A DNA stretch of 53,270 nucleotides from an uncultured Bacteroidales bacterium (GCA_944326235.1 CALVDH010000021.1:1-53270), one strand, 5' to 3'. Shown: positions 1 through 8,611, counted from the first letter of the stretch. Notes: generated by a model from the sequence alone, not told the origin. Numbers and translations are program-made.

Positions 1-187
1 CGCTGAGACCGAAGAACTCGGAATCCGAGCCGACGTACACATCGTCACCGACGAAAGTGTCGTAACTGCTCTCCTGAGTTACGTATGTTCCGATGAATAT
101 AATGAATGCCAGGGCAATGGCCATGCCCGCCACCTCTATCACCGTGTAGAGGCTGTTGCGGGAGATGAATCGGAGAAAAGACTTCAT
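1..187 (-). CDS. ABC transporter permease, MacB/FtsX type (N-terminal fragment)
   Basis: Only the first 62 codons lie in the window; the gene runs off the left edge. The ATG is at 185-187. The protein begins MKSFLRFISRNSLYTVIEV and continues into a hydrophobic stretch (about residues 16-40), then a region starting QESSYDTF. This N-terminus (a basic 'FLRFISRN' followed by a membrane helix and a periplasmic domain) is typical of the many MacB-like permeases of Bacteroidetes, whose large periplasmic domain follows the first helix. Substrate is unknown. Family call is from the N-terminus only, so a related FtsX-like membrane protein remains possible. Confidence 0.7.
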   Translation of the reverse strand, partial: MKSFLRFISRNSLYTVIEVAGMAIALAFIIFIGTYVTQESSYDTFVGDDVYVGSDSEFFGLS

Positions 188-391
188 GTTTTAATGTTTT
201 AGCGTATTATCTTATGTCTCAAAGATGTAGCCAAAATTGTGCCAAAAGCCACAATGTGTTGAAATACAGCTAATTAGTCAATTTTCCAAAATGGCTAATT
301 GTAAAATTTTCACACGCAAAGTGTCTAATTTTTTGAAAATTGTATAAAAATTATACAACGTGCTGTTTTTGATAATCCGTATAGCGCTGAT
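188..391. other. AT-rich intergenic region upstream of the ABC permease
   Basis: No gene is seen. The stretch is much richer in A/T than its surroundings and holds several short symmetric sites: a perfect 8-bp inverted repeat with a 3-nt loop at 340-358 (TTGTATAA/TTATACAA), a TTGTG-N8-CACAA dyad at 237-254, and three copies of TCTAATT/GCTAATT-like sequence between 270 and 332. These could be regulator sites for the leftward permease, but no clear TAnnTTTG -7 element was found. Confidence 0.4.
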
Positions 392-550
392 GGGTAAATA
401 CATACGTCTGAAAAGACTAGCCGCCCTCGGCTCTAGAGGGAGGGGCCAAGTCCTCCCTAAGGGAGGATTTAGGTGGGGTAAACGAAAAGTGGGCTTTGGC
501 CCGATTTATGAATAATCGGGCCTGGTTTTTTCAGACGTATGTATTTACCC
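392..550. repeat. 159-bp element bounded by perfect 23-bp inverted repeats
   Basis: The left arm, 392-414, and the right arm, 528-550, are exact reverse complements over 23 bp (outer end GGGTAAATACATACG). The 113-bp interior holds two more hairpins: TCCTCCC/GGGAGGA around 451-467 and a GGGC/CCCGAT...ATCGGGCC structure around 491-523. It has no coding capacity and no obvious flanking target duplication. It lies just downstream of the nitroreductase stop, so it could act as a terminator-like structure, or be a non-autonomous MITE-like or REP-like insertion. Confidence 0.6.
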
Positions 551-566
551 GTTAAGGTTTATCCGT

Positions 567-1190
567 TTACCTATAGATAACCTTGTCAGGATCCCATTTG
601 TCCTTGGGCTCCGGATTGTCAGCCGGCCAGCCGATGGGAATGACGCAGAGCGGCACGTGGTTCTCATCCATCTCCAGGATGCGGGAGACATCTGCGATGC
701 GGTCCCGTACAGGGTAGACCCCGGTCCATACGGCCCCGAGTCCCATGGCGTGAGCCGCCAGCAGGATGTTCTCGGTAGCGGCGGACACGTCCTGTACCCA
801 GTAGGTCATGCCTTCTCCGGTCAGGAACCGCTCCCGGTCTCCGCAGGGCACGATGAGCACGGCTGCGTCGGCTGCCATCTTGGCGTACGGCAGCACCTCG
901 GCCAGCGACTTCATAAGCTCCCGGTCGCGTACCACGTAGAAAAACCAGGGCTGTGTGTTCATGGCCGTAGGAGCTGCCATGCCGGCCTTGAGCAGGGCCG
1001 TTACTGTCTCCTCGTCCACAGGTTCGGAGGTATAGGCACGAATGCTGGTCCGCGTGGCGATATTCTCCAGGACATCGGAGGATGTGCCGCTGCTGCTGTC
1101 GCCGTCAGAAGTGCCGACCCACAGGGCCACGGCCAGTATCGCGCAGCTCAGGGCAACGAGTATAAGAGGAATGTAAAGTCTCGATTTCAT
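567..1190 (-). CDS. Membrane-anchored nitroreductase-family flavoprotein
   Basis: FMN-dependent NAD(P)H oxidoreductase of the nitroreductase superfamily, about 207 residues. An N-terminal hydrophobic segment (about residues 4-24) should anchor it in the inner membrane or direct export. The reductase domain starts near 'RTSIRAYTSEPV', an FMN-phosphate contact motif, and continues with 'APTAMNTQPWFFYVV' and 'GLGAVWTGVYP', which match the family's flavin-binding regions. The frame can be extended to a GTG at 1202, but the ATG at 1188-1190 gives a cleaner signal-like N-terminus. The substrate cannot be inferred. It is transcribed leftward, downstream of GH97, with a 30-bp gap. Confidence 0.85.
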   Translation of the reverse strand: MKSRLYIPLILVALSCAILAVALWVGTSDGDSSSGTSSDVLENIATRTSIRAYTSEPVDEETVTALLKAGMAAPTAMNTQPWFFYVVRDRELMKSLAEVLPYAKMAADAAVLIVPCGDRERFLTGEGMTYWVQDVSAATENILLAAHAMGLGAVWTGVYPVRDRIADVSRILEMDENHVPLCVIPIGWPADNPEPKDKWDPDKVIYR

Positions 1191-1220
1191 GATAACAGTC
1201 ACTAAGGTGTTAAAGTTAAA

Positions 1221-3197
1221 TTATTTTCTATCAATGATGATGGCGAATCCTCCGCCCGGCGCAGCCTCTATGCTGAGCTCCTGTCCCGCAGTCCACACCA
1301 GGGTCTCTATCCGGTAGTCCTCTCCGCGTGAAGCGGCATTGACACCGTCGCGGAATATCCTGAAGGTATAGCTGCCCTCGGGAAGGTCGGGGGTGAAGGT
1401 CAGTGTACGGGCCTCAGTGCCGGTGATGCCGCCGATGTACCAGCGGTCACCCGAGCGGCGCTGAGTGATGATGTATCTGCCGATCTCTCCGGCCAGGACG
1501 CGGGTCTCGTCGTAGACCGTGGGAATGGCCGTGATGAACTCTGTGGTCTCCTGCTCCCGCACGTATGCCGTGGGAGAGTCGCAGAGCATGGTCAGGGGTG
1601 AGTCGAAGATGACGTAGAGGGCCACCTGATGCGCCCTGGTACCCTGACTCATGGGGTCGCTGTAGACGGCCGCGAAATTCCTCATCTGAGCATTACGCAG
1701 GGCTCCCTGGGTATAGTCCACGGGACCGGCGGCCATGCGGATGTAGGGGAATGTCACGTCGTAGGTCAGCATGTCCTCATCCGACCACTTCATCTGCTCG
1801 AGACCCCAGACGCCCTCGTAGTTGAGCAGGTTGGGCCAGGTACGGTTCAGTCCGGTGGGCTTGTACATGCCGTGCAGGTCCACTACCAGGTGATACCTGG
1901 CGGCGGTCTCTAGGATACGGTAGTTCATCTCCACTACCTCCTGGTCATCGCGGTCCATGAAGTCCACCTTGAAGCCGGCGATGCCCATCCCTGAGTAGGT
2001 TCTGCAGGCCTCCTCCAGCTTGTCGTCCAGAACGTATCCCACAGCCCAGAGAATTACGCCCACGCCCCTGGACTTGCCGTAGCGGGCCACTTCCTCCACA
2101 TCGAATCCGGGAATCGTCTTCATGATGTCGCCTCCTGTGCGGGGAGACCAGCCCTCGTCCACCACCACGTAGGGGATACCGCGCTCAGCCGCGAAATCGA
2201 TCATGTATTTATAGGTGTCGGTGTTGATGCCGGCCTCGAAGTCCACTCCGGTGAAGCCCCAGTCGTTCCACCATTCCCAGGCGGCCTGTCCCGGACGGAT
2301 CCACGAGAGATCCTCAATCCGGCTGGGAGAGCCGAGCAGCCATACGAGATCATTCACAGGCAGCTCGGTGTCGTCGGAAGCCACGGAGACTATTCTCCAG
2401 GGATAGGTCCTCGTGCCCGCAGTCAGAGCCAGGGTGTCGGAGTTGCGCAAGATCCTCTCCTGGCATCTGTAGCCGTCCACGTAGGTGGTAGGCCGGCCGG
2501 CGAAGGCTCCGCGGAGGGTGCTGCCGCCCTCACTGCCCAGGAACATGCCGGGATATGACTCCAGGTCGGACTCGGTGATGAGCACCTTCTCGCCCGAGTC
2601 CAGGGCGACGAGCAGCGGAGTGATGGACAGCCGTCCGCTCTCAAAACCGCTCAGGGGCGAGACGGTGTACTGGCTCTCGAAGGAGGTCTGGAACGGGTTC
2701 TTGGTATTGGAACTGTAGGGGATATAGGCCTGGTAGTCCTTGTCGAAGCTGAATACGGCTTCCTCGCCGACTACGGTGATGCTGTCTTTCAGGGAAGTGG
2801 AGAAGCGGTAGGCGATGCCCTCGTCGTAGGCCCTGAACTCCAGGGCGAATCCCGCACGGGCAAAGCTCAGGGTAAGCGCATTGTAACTCTCCTCGACACG
2901 TGCCTGCCTGTACAGCGGAGTGTCTATGGAGTCACGGACGGACGCGGTCCTGAAGCGTACGGATGACAGGTTCTCCTTTCCCAGCACCCTGCCGTCCGAG
3001 AGAGTCATGGAGACGGGGGAGGGGAGTATGAATGTATGCCCGTCCAGGGCAATGCTGTAGGTGACGGCCTCACCGACTTCCACGGTGACGGCGAGCCGTC
3101 CGTCCGGAGACTGGAGTGTACGGGTTTTAGGTGCTGCAAAAAGCGCCTGAGCCGAGACCAGGACTGTCACGGCTGATATCAATAGTCTGATGTTCAT
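1221..3197 (-). CDS. Glycoside hydrolase family 97, probable retaining alpha-galactosidase type
   Basis: Exported glycosidase of 658 residues with a signal peptide ending near 'AQALFAAP'. The N-terminal beta-sandwich (about 25-280) precedes a (beta/alpha)8 barrel (about 300-560) and a C-terminal beta domain, the usual GH97 order and length. Family motifs include 'AWEWWNDWGF', 'YVVVDEGWS' and 'GFKVDFMDRDDQ'. Asp412 in the last motif and Glu467 in 'NYEGVWGLEQ' sit where the retaining GH97 enzymes of Bacteroides carry their nucleophile and acid/base, whereas inverting SusB-type enzymes use glutamates instead. That points to alpha-galactosidase-like activity, but substrate is inferred. No SusC/SusD pair is nearby. 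The gene starts 19 bp downstream of tRNA-Thr and may share its transcript. Confidence 0.9.
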   Translation of the reverse strand: MNIRLLISAVTVLVSAQALFAAPKTRTLQSPDGRLAVTVEVGEAVTYSIALDGHTFILPSPVSMTLSDGRVLGKENLSSVRFRTASVRDSIDTPLYRQARVEESYNALTLSFARAGFALEFRAYDEGIAYRFSTSLKDSITVVGEEAVFSFDKDYQAYIPYSSNTKNPFQTSFESQYTVSPLSGFESGRLSITPLLVALDSGEKVLITESDLESYPGMFLGSEGGSTLRGAFAGRPTTYVDGYRCQERILRNSDTLALTAGTRTYPWRIVSVASDDTELPVNDLVWLLGSPSRIEDLSWIRPGQAAWEWWNDWGFTGVDFEAGINTDTYKYMIDFAAERGIPYVVVDEGWSPRTGGDIMKTIPGFDVEEVARYGKSRGVGVILWAVGYVLDDKLEEACRTYSGMGIAGFKVDFMDRDDQEVVEMNYRILETAARYHLVVDLHGMYKPTGLNRTWPNLLNYEGVWGLEQMKWSDEDMLTYDVTFPYIRMAAGPVDYTQGALRNAQMRNFAAVYSDPMSQGTRAHQVALYVIFDSPLTMLCDSPTAYVREQETTEFITAIPTVYDETRVLAGEIGRYIITQRRSGDRWYIGGITGTEARTLTFTPDLPEGSYTFRIFRDGVNAASRGEDYRIETLVWTAGQELSIEAAPGGGFAIIIDRK

Positions 3198-3215
3198 GGC
3201 TGAATGTTTAAAGGA

Positions 3216-3291
3216 TGGAGCCTCTCATGGGACTCGAACCCACGACCTGCTCATTACGAATGAGCTGCTCTACCGACTGAGCTAAAGAGGC
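3216..3291 (-). tRNA. tRNA-Thr (anticodon CGT)
   Basis: A 76-nt cloverleaf read on the minus strand. The acceptor stem pairs GCCTCTT with GAGAGGC, the anticodon arm is GCTCA-TTCGTAA-TGAGC with anticodon CGT (codon ACG, Thr), and the T arm carries GGTTCGAGTCC. The 3' CCA is encoded at 3216-3218. A TAnnTTTG promoter element lies just upstream on the same strand. Confidence 0.95.
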
Positions 3292-3309
3292 TTTTTCTGA
3301 ATGTGGTCG

Positions 3310-3317
3310 CAAATATA
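3310..3317 (-). promoter_or_regulatory. Bacteroidetes -7 element (TATATTTG) for tRNA-Thr
   Basis: On the minus strand this reads TATATTTG, a perfect match to the TAnnTTTG -7 element of the Bacteroidetes primary sigma factor. A TTTCG sequence lies 19 nt upstream in the position of the -33 element. It is 19 bp from the tRNA 5' end, a sensible start-site distance. Confidence 0.6.
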
Positions 3318-3328
3318 GAAAATAATTC

Positions 3329-3336
3329 TAATTTTG
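3329..3336 (+). promoter_or_regulatory. Possible -7 element (TAATTTTG) for the baiN-like gene
   Basis: Plus-strand TAATTTTG matches TAnnTTTG and ends 29 bp before the ATG of the flavoprotein. No convincing -33 TTTG is seen at 19-21 nt upstream. It would be back-to-back with the tRNA promoter, only 11 bp away. Confidence 0.4.
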
Positions 3337-3365
3337 CGAAATTGAAATTAAAATAGGAACAAGGT

Positions 3366-4607
3366 ATGGGCGAATGTAAGGAGTATGACCTGGTAATAAT
3401 AGGAGCGGGGGCGGCAGGCATGACCGCTGCGGTGCTTGCGGCGGGCAGCAGCCTGAGGGTGGCCCTGGTGGAGAAAAACAGTCAGTGCGGGAGGAAACTG
3501 CTGCTGACCGGGAAGGGCCGGTGCAATATTACGAATACCCGTCCCTGGGAGGAACTGAGTCCTCACATTCATCCCGACGCCGCCTTTTTCCGTCCTGCCT
3601 TCATGTCATTTTCCAACACCGATACCGTCGCCATGTTCCAGTCCCTTGGCCTGCCTGTCACGGTGGAGCGGGGGATGAGGGTATTTCCGCAGTCAGGCCG
3701 CAGCTCGGATGTCAGGGACGCCCTTCTGCGGCGGATTGTCTCTTCGGACAATATTGACCTGGAATATAACAGCGAGGTGGTCTCCATAGACCGGACATCC
3801 TGCGGCCTGACGCTGAGTGTCATGCGGACGGAAGAGAGGATATCGGCCTACAGTCTCCGCGCTGCGGCGGTGATAATAGCCACCGGCGGGCTCTCTTATC
3901 CCGCCACCGGCTCTACCGGAGACGGATACCGCCTGGCAGGCAGGCTAGGGCATACTGTCACCCCTACCATGCCTTCGCTCACGGCCCTGGTGCCGGAGAA
4001 ATACAATTTTGCCCTGATAGGACTAACCCTGCGCAACGTCTCGCTCTCTCTCCTGGTCGACGGGGGAGTGGTGCAGACGGAGTTCGGGGAGTTGACTTTC
4101 ACGGACGGAGGACTGGAGGGCGCCCTGGGGTTCAGGGTCAGCCGCCGGGCTGTCAAAGCCCTGACGGAGGGGAAGAAGGTGGAGGCGGTTATCGATCTGA
4201 AGCCGGCGGTCCCGGCGGCGGAACTTAAGGCCAGGGTCGAAAGGGAATACCGTCCTGGATTGGGCCTGGACCGTTTTCTGGAGAGGTTCCTCCCTCTACA
4301 GGCGGTAAGGCCGTTCATCGAGGCCGCCCCGTCCCTTACGGTCCAGAATCTGCCGGTCCGTCTCAAGAACTGGCGGATGCCTATAAAGGGTTTCGTGGAT
4401 TACCGTCGGGCAGTGGTGACGGCCGGAGGGGTATCGCTCAAGGAGATATCGCGTAAGACGATGGAGTCCAAGCTGGTGCCCGGACTTTATTTTGCAGGGG
4501 AGGTTATGGACCTGGATGCGGATACCGGCGGATACAATCTGCAGATAGCCTTCTCTACCGCGGCTGCTGCCGTGCGCTCCGTGATAAACCGCTCTACCTT
4601 ACGATGA
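3366..4607 (+). CDS. NAD(P)/FAD-dependent oxidoreductase, HI0933/BaiN family
   Basis: Flavoprotein of 413 residues, usual for the family. The N-terminal FAD Rossmann motif is 'VIIGAGAAGMTAAVLAA' (residues about 10-26), followed by the family-specific 'GRKLLLTGKGRCNITN' and 'ATGGLSYPATGSTGDGY', and the C-terminal 'FAGEVMDLDADTGGYNLQIA' that closes the FAD site. Homologues are annotated as aminoacetone oxidase-like or as BaiN, proposed in bile-acid 7-dehydroxylation. The physiological substrate of most members is unknown and no bile-acid genes are nearby. The 3' end overlaps the convergent FAH-like gene by 14 bp. Confidence 0.9.
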   Translation: MGECKEYDLVIIGAGAAGMTAAVLAAGSSLRVALVEKNSQCGRKLLLTGKGRCNITNTRPWEELSPHIHPDAAFFRPAFMSFSNTDTVAMFQSLGLPVTVERGMRVFPQSGRSSDVRDALLRRIVSSDNIDLEYNSEVVSIDRTSCGLTLSVMRTEERISAYSLRAAAVIIATGGLSYPATGSTGDGYRLAGRLGHTVTPTMPSLTALVPEKYNFALIGLTLRNVSLSLLVDGGVVQTEFGELTFTDGGLEGALGFRVSRRAVKALTEGKKVEAVIDLKPAVPAAELKARVEREYRPGLGLDRFLERFLPLQAVRPFIEAAPSLTVQNLPVRLKNWRMPIKGFVDYRRAVVTAGGVSLKEISRKTMESKLVPGLYFAGEVMDLDADTGGYNLQIAFSTAAAAVRSVINRSTLR

Positions 4608-5166
4608 TGCTGATGCTGCCGCCTGTGCCGAAAGTGGCGGTCAGGTGCTCTTCCCGGCCCACCGGTACTTCGGGTGCCAGTTCGAAGGCGAGCATGTCCC
4701 CGGTGCGTACCGAGCAGTACCGGCTGATGTCCGCGAATCTGCGGCTGAGTTCCTGAATCCCGGGGTGCTGCTCTATCCTGCACCGCTCCAGGCCATTGAT
4801 CTTGATGACGAAAGGCCTGGAAGCCGAGATGCTGTCAGGCAGCCTGTCCAGCGGGATGAGGTCGTATGGGATGACGGTCGAGTAGTCCAGGGCATTCTGG
4901 ACGAAGATGCGGTCGGCTTCCTTGACAGAGTCTCCGCGCAGGACCGCCTTCAGTATTATTCCGCATGAGAACGGACCCAGGTACCGCCGTGCGAACTGCT
5001 CAAGTACGGATTTCCCGGACCGTTCGGAACGGAAGCAGATGACGGGGACAGCGGAGATGCTTTCCACGTAGTCGGGTTTGTAGAAATCTGTCAGGGCCCT
5101 TATCAGGGTAGAGTCGGAGCGGAAGTAGAAACTCCCTCCGGTCAGAGGAGAGACGAGGATGTTCAC
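4594..5166 (-). CDS. Degenerate fumarylacetoacetate hydrolase-fold protein
   Basis: A 190-residue protein whose sequence follows the FAH/FahA-like domain in order: 'FYFRSDSTLIRALTDFYKP' resembles the 'KPDSALLRN..PFYYPDF' entry of FAH proteins, and 'SASRPFVIKINGLERCR' and 'VRTGDMLAFELAPEVPVG' resemble the late 'FRLDINGKTVQ' and 'KMGDLIFTGTPAGVGPV' strands. The acidic ExE metal-binding stretch that normally follows the first motif is replaced by 'SISAVPVICF', so catalysis by the usual mechanism is unlikely. It starts with GTG, and its start overlaps the exonuclease stop by 4 bp (GTGA), implying translational coupling. The homology call is by eye; it could instead be an unrelated lineage-specific protein. 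Confidence 0.5.
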   Translation of the reverse strand: MNILVSPLTGGSFYFRSDSTLIRALTDFYKPDYVESISAVPVICFRSERSGKSVLEQFARRYLGPFSCGIILKAVLRGDSVKEADRIFVQNALDYSTVIPYDLIPLDRLPDSISASRPFVIKINGLERCRIEQHPGIQELSRRFADISRYCSVRTGDMLAFELAPEVPVGREEHLTATFGTGGSISIIVR

Positions 5167-5933
5167 TTGCCGGAGGACTTTATCTTGATCTCCGTGAGGA
5201 CTTTCTTGGTATCAAGAGTGAAGTCCCCGTTCATCATCCAGGCATAGTAGCTGGGCTCGGTGCGGAGCACTTCGGCTACGGGTTTCCCCTTGTGCTTGCC
5301 GAAGTTGAAGACAGGCACGTCCTTGTCATTGTATATGATGCGTCCGGCGTAGTCGGCGAACTTGGTCTTGGACGAGAAGTCGGCCAGGAAGTTGATGTCG
5401 TTCTGGAGGGTGTCGGAGTATTTGTCCAGCTGGGCCTGCAGTATCTCGTATGTGGCCACTGTGTCGGCCTCGGCGGAGTGCGCATGCTCCAGGTCCTTGT
5501 GGCAGTAGAACTTGTATGCTGCCGAGAGGGTTCTCTGCTCCATCTTGTGGAAGATGTTCTGCACGTCCACCAGCTTGCGCTTGCGGAAGTCGAAGTCCAC
5601 TCCGGCGCGGAGGAATTCCTCGTAGAGGACCGGGATGTCGAACTTGTTGGAGTTGTAGCCGGCGATGTCGCAGCCTTCCATCCATTTGGCCAGGGACTTG
5701 GCTATCTGGCTGAAAGTAGGCTCGTTCCTGACGTCCTCATCGTGGATGCCGTGGATGCGCGAGGCCTCCTCGGAGATATGTATCGTGGGGTTGATCCTGC
5801 GGGTCTTGACCTCGGTGCTGCCGTCCGGCATGACCTTGACCATGGATATCTCTACGATACGGTCTGTGGCGACATTGAGGCCGGTGCTCTCGATGTCGAA
5901 GAAGATTATGGGGTTCTTGAGATTGAGTTTCAT
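5163..5933 (-). CDS. DnaQ-like 3'-5' exonuclease (DEDDh) with C-terminal accessory domain
   Basis: 256 residues. The N-terminal exonuclease domain begins 'IIFFDIESTGLN' with catalytic Asp13 and Glu15, continues with 'IAGYNSNKFDIPVL' carrying the second-motif Asp, and ends with 'AHSAEADTVATYEIL' carrying the His and last Asp of the DEDDh set. A C-terminal module, 'VPVFNFGKHKGKPVAEVL', resembles the short 'FGKHKG' domain found after exonuclease domains in several bacterial proteins. It resembles the DNA polymerase III epsilon subunit, and may proofread or act in repair. It lies 12 bp downstream of dnaN, which supports a replication-linked role. Confidence 0.9.
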   Translation of the reverse strand: MKLNLKNPIIFFDIESTGLNVATDRIVEISMVKVMPDGSTEVKTRRINPTIHISEEASRIHGIHDEDVRNEPTFSQIAKSLAKWMEGCDIAGYNSNKFDIPVLYEEFLRAGVDFDFRKRKLVDVQNIFHKMEQRTLSAAYKFYCHKDLEHAHSAEADTVATYEILQAQLDKYSDTLQNDINFLADFSSKTKFADYAGRIIYNDKDVPVFNFGKHKGKPVAEVLRTEPSYYAWMMNGDFTLDTKKVLTEIKIKSSGK

Positions 5934-5945
5934 TTTATGTGAGGG

Positions 5946-7073
5946 TTAGTTGGGGATGCGGATGGGCATCAGCAGGGAGCAGATGTCCTCGTCCGGGTTG
6001 TGGTCCTCGGCGGGCACTATGAGAGCTGCACGGGCCGGGTCGGCCAGCTCGAAGCATATCTCCTCGTAGGGCAGGTTGGAGAGTATCTCTATCAGGAAGG
6101 TGGACTTGAAGCCTATGTCCATCGGCTCGCCGTCGTACTGGCACGGCAGGGTCTCGTGTGCCGAGATGGAGAATCCGGTGTCCTGGGCCGAGATGACCAG
6201 TGTGTTGAACGACAGGGAGAACTTCATGCTGGAGGTAGCCTGGTTCGAGCATACCGACACGCGCTTGGCCGCGTTGAGAAGGGTGGTGCGGCTGATGAGC
6301 ATCTTGTTCTGGTTGTTCTTCGGAATCACGGTCCTGTAGGCGGGATAGGTCCCGTCCACCAGACGGCCTACGAGCAGGCATCCGTCAAAATCGAAATGGG
6401 CGTTCTTGCCGTCGAAGGTCACCTTTACGTCGCTGTCTGACTTCGAGAGCAGGCCGCGGAGGATGGCAGCGGGCTTCTTGGGCAGTATGAAAGATGACTT
6501 CTGCTCGGAGCGAATGTCGGTACGGGTGTAGCATACCAGCTTGTGGGAATCGGATGCTACGAGTGATGTCGATTCGGGGGTAAGGTCGAAGAGCACTCCG
6601 TTCATCACGGGGCGCAGCACCTCGTCGGCAGTCGCGTAGAGGGTATAGCCCAGTCCTGCGGAGAGGGTCTCGGCGGGGACGGTGACAGTGACTGCCATTT
6701 CGTCCAGTGCGGGAAGCTCGGGGTAGTAGTCCGCGGGGAAGAACGGTATCTTCTGCGCACCTGTGGCCCAGCTGATCTGCATGGTGTTGTTGTCCTCGAG
6801 TGTCTTGAACTCAATGGGCATGTCCGGGAACTCCTTGAGGGAGTCGGTGAGTATCTTGGCCGGTACGGCGGCGGATCCCTCTTCCATGACCTCGTCCACG
6901 GGGATGACGGTCCTCAGCGTGGTCTCGGAGTCGGAGGCGGTCACTTCCAGGGAATTCCCCCTCAGAACGAAGAGGAAATTGTCCAGTATGGGGGTAGTAG
7001 TCTTGTTGGAGATCACTCTCAGTCCGGAGAGCAGCCCGCGTAAAAGTTCAGTGCTCGATACAATAAAGTTCAT
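5946..7073 (-). CDS. dnaN: DNA polymerase III beta subunit (sliding clamp)
   Basis: 375 residues, the standard length of the bacterial beta clamp, with its three repeated clamp domains. The N-terminus 'MNFIVSSTELLRGLLSGL', the conserved 'TTPILDNFLF', 'LVASDSHKLVCYTR' and the C-terminal 'EDHNPDEDICSLLMPIRI' (the normal '..LLMPMRL' end) make this certain. It rings DNA and tethers polymerase and repair proteins. It heads a leftward operon with the exonuclease and the FAH-like gene. dnaA is not in the window. Confidence 0.98.
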   Translation of the reverse strand: MNFIVSSTELLRGLLSGLRVISNKTTTPILDNFLFVLRGNSLEVTASDSETTLRTVIPVDEVMEEGSAAVPAKILTDSLKEFPDMPIEFKTLEDNNTMQISWATGAQKIPFFPADYYPELPALDEMAVTVTVPAETLSAGLGYTLYATADEVLRPVMNGVLFDLTPESTSLVASDSHKLVCYTRTDIRSEQKSSFILPKKPAAILRGLLSKSDSDVKVTFDGKNAHFDFDGCLLVGRLVDGTYPAYRTVIPKNNQNKMLISRTTLLNAAKRVSVCSNQATSSMKFSLSFNTLVISAQDTGFSISAHETLPCQYDGEPMDIGFKSTFLIEILSNLPYEEICFELADPARAALIVPAEDHNPDEDICSLLMPIRIPN

Positions 7074-7099
7074 CTTTCATTTTTTTAACTTTGAGGGGA

Positions 7100-7107
7100 C
7101 AAATGTA
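7100..7107 (-). promoter_or_regulatory. -7 promoter element (TACATTTG) for dnaN
   Basis: Minus-strand TACATTTG matches TAnnTTTG and ends 26 bp before the dnaN ATG. The divergent 93-bp interval between dnaN and htrA is AT-rich. No equally good element was found for the rightward htrA. Confidence 0.55.
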
Positions 7108-7166
7108 CAAAAATTTTGGCATATATTTTGAGTTATTTTGTCAACAGATGTAAAAATTGACAGATT

Positions 7167-8603
7167 ATGAGAAAGAAAAATTGGCTAATAGTTCTGGCTG
7201 CTGTCCTGGCGGGCGGTCTGGCCGGATACCTCACCGTCAGACTGACCTCCGGCGGGGACAATCAGACTTATGTATATCAGGATCCGGATTCCGGTGCGGT
7301 AGTGCGCAATGTGAGCATCACAGGCGAGTACCCCGATTTCACATACGCCGCCGAGACATCTGTGAAGGCAGTGGTTTTTGTGAAGGTCGTCAAGCGGAGC
7401 GAGCAGCCCCAGGGCCCCTCGTCGCTGTTCGAGTACTTCTTCGGATTCGGCAATTCCATACCGCGTGAGCAGGTAGGCACCGGTTCGGGCGTCATCATCT
7501 CCGAGGACGGTTTCATAGTGACCAACAACCATGTGGTCGCCGGCGCCACCGAGATAGAGGTGACGGTAGGTGACAACAAGACATTCAAGGCCGACATCGT
7601 AGGCACCGACCCGGCTACGGACGTGGCTCTTCTGAAAGTGGACGCCAAGGGACTGCCCACCATCCCGATGGGTGATTCCGACGAGCTCCGTCTCGGGGAG
7701 TGGGTGCTGGCTATCGGCAGCCCTTACGGTCTGACCTCGACCATCACCGCCGGTATCGTAAGTGCCAAGGGCCGCTCGATGCCCAATTATTCCGGTGAGT
7801 TCAAGATAGAATCCTTTATCCAGACTGACGCGGCTGTCAACCCCGGCAACAGTGGCGGAGCCCTGGTCAACATCAAGGGCGAGCTCGTCGGTATCAATAC
7901 CGCAATCATCTCCCAGACAGGCTCATACGCAGGCTATTCGTTCGCTATCCCTGTCAATATGGTGAAGAAAATCGCAGCCGACTTCCGCGAGTACGGTTCG
8001 GTCCAGAGGGCCATGCTGGGTATATCCATGCTCAATAATTCCGAGGATTTGAAGGAAGAAATGAAACTTTCTACCTCAGACGGCGTATATATAGCTGAGG
8101 TAGTCAAGGGCGGTGCCGCTGAGGCGGCAGGTGTAAAGAAGGGAGACATCCTTCTGTCCATAGACGGAACGGCAGTGGCCAAGGGTACGGCAGTGCAGGA
8201 GATAATCAACCAGCACAGTCCCGGCGACAAGGTCGAGCTGGAGATATCCCGTGACGGCAAAGTCTTGAAACTCAAAGTGACTTTGATAGGCAAGGATACT
8301 CAGGAGATGAACGCCTACAACCAGCAGGGCAATGTCAATCTCTTCGGAGCGCAGCTTGTCCCCGCACCCAGGGAGGAACTTGAGAAGCTCGGACTGAAGG
8401 CAGGAGTGAAAGTGGCTTCCGTGGACAAGGGCAAGGTCCGTGACGCGGGCATCAAGGCAGGATTCATTATCACTTACATCAATAATAATCCCGTCTCATC
8501 GCCCCAGGACGTGGCCGCCGAGGTCAAGAAGGCCCGCAGGTCCCTGCTCATTGAGGGCTTCGATCCGTCCGGCAACCTCTATTACTACGGAATAGGTTTA
8601 TAA
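7167..8603 (+). CDS. HtrA/DegP-family periplasmic serine protease
   Basis: 478 residues: an N-terminal signal anchor (about residues 5-27), a trypsin-like protease domain and two PDZ domains. The catalytic triad is visible as His122 in 'VTNNHVVAG', Asp152 in '[10 protein letters not shown]' and Ser229 in '[13 protein letters not shown]'. PDZ1 contains '[20 protein letters not shown]' and PDZ2 '[16 protein letters not shown]'. It degrades or refolds misfolded envelope proteins, in line with DegP/DegQ relatives. It ends 8 bp before rpoD and is probably co-transcribed with it. Confidence 0.95.
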   Translation: MRKKNWLIVLAAVLAGGLAGYLTVRLTSGGDNQTYVYQDPDSGAVVRNVSITGEYPDFTYAAETSVKAVVFVKVVKRSEQPQGPSSLFEYFFGFGNSIPREQVGTGSGVIISEDGFIVTNNHVVAGATEIEVTVGDNKTFKADIVGTDPATDVALLKVDAKGLPTIPMGDSDELRLGEWVLAIGSPYGLTSTITAGIVSAKGRSMPNYSGEFKIESFIQTDAAVNPGNSGGALVNIKGELVGINTAIISQTGSYAGYSFAIPVNMVKKIAADFREYGSVQRAMLGISMLNNSEDLKEEMKLSTSDGVYIAEVVKGGAAEAAGVKKGDILLSIDGTAVAKGTAVQEIINQHSPGDKVELEISRDGKVLKLKVTLIGKDTQEMNAYNQQGNVNLFGAQLVPAPREELEKLGLKAGVKVASVDKGKVRDAGIKAGFIITYINNNPVSSPQDVAAEVKKARRSLLIEGFDPSGNLYYYGIGL

Positions 8604-8611
8604 TAGAGATA

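Noticed and set aside
1191..1202. GTG start of the nitroreductase at 1202
   Set aside because: It adds only four residues before a good ATG at 1190 and gives a less typical signal segment.
3216..3291. tRNA-Thr as an integration site
   Set aside because: No repeated tRNA 3' end or integrase gene is seen in the neighbourhood.
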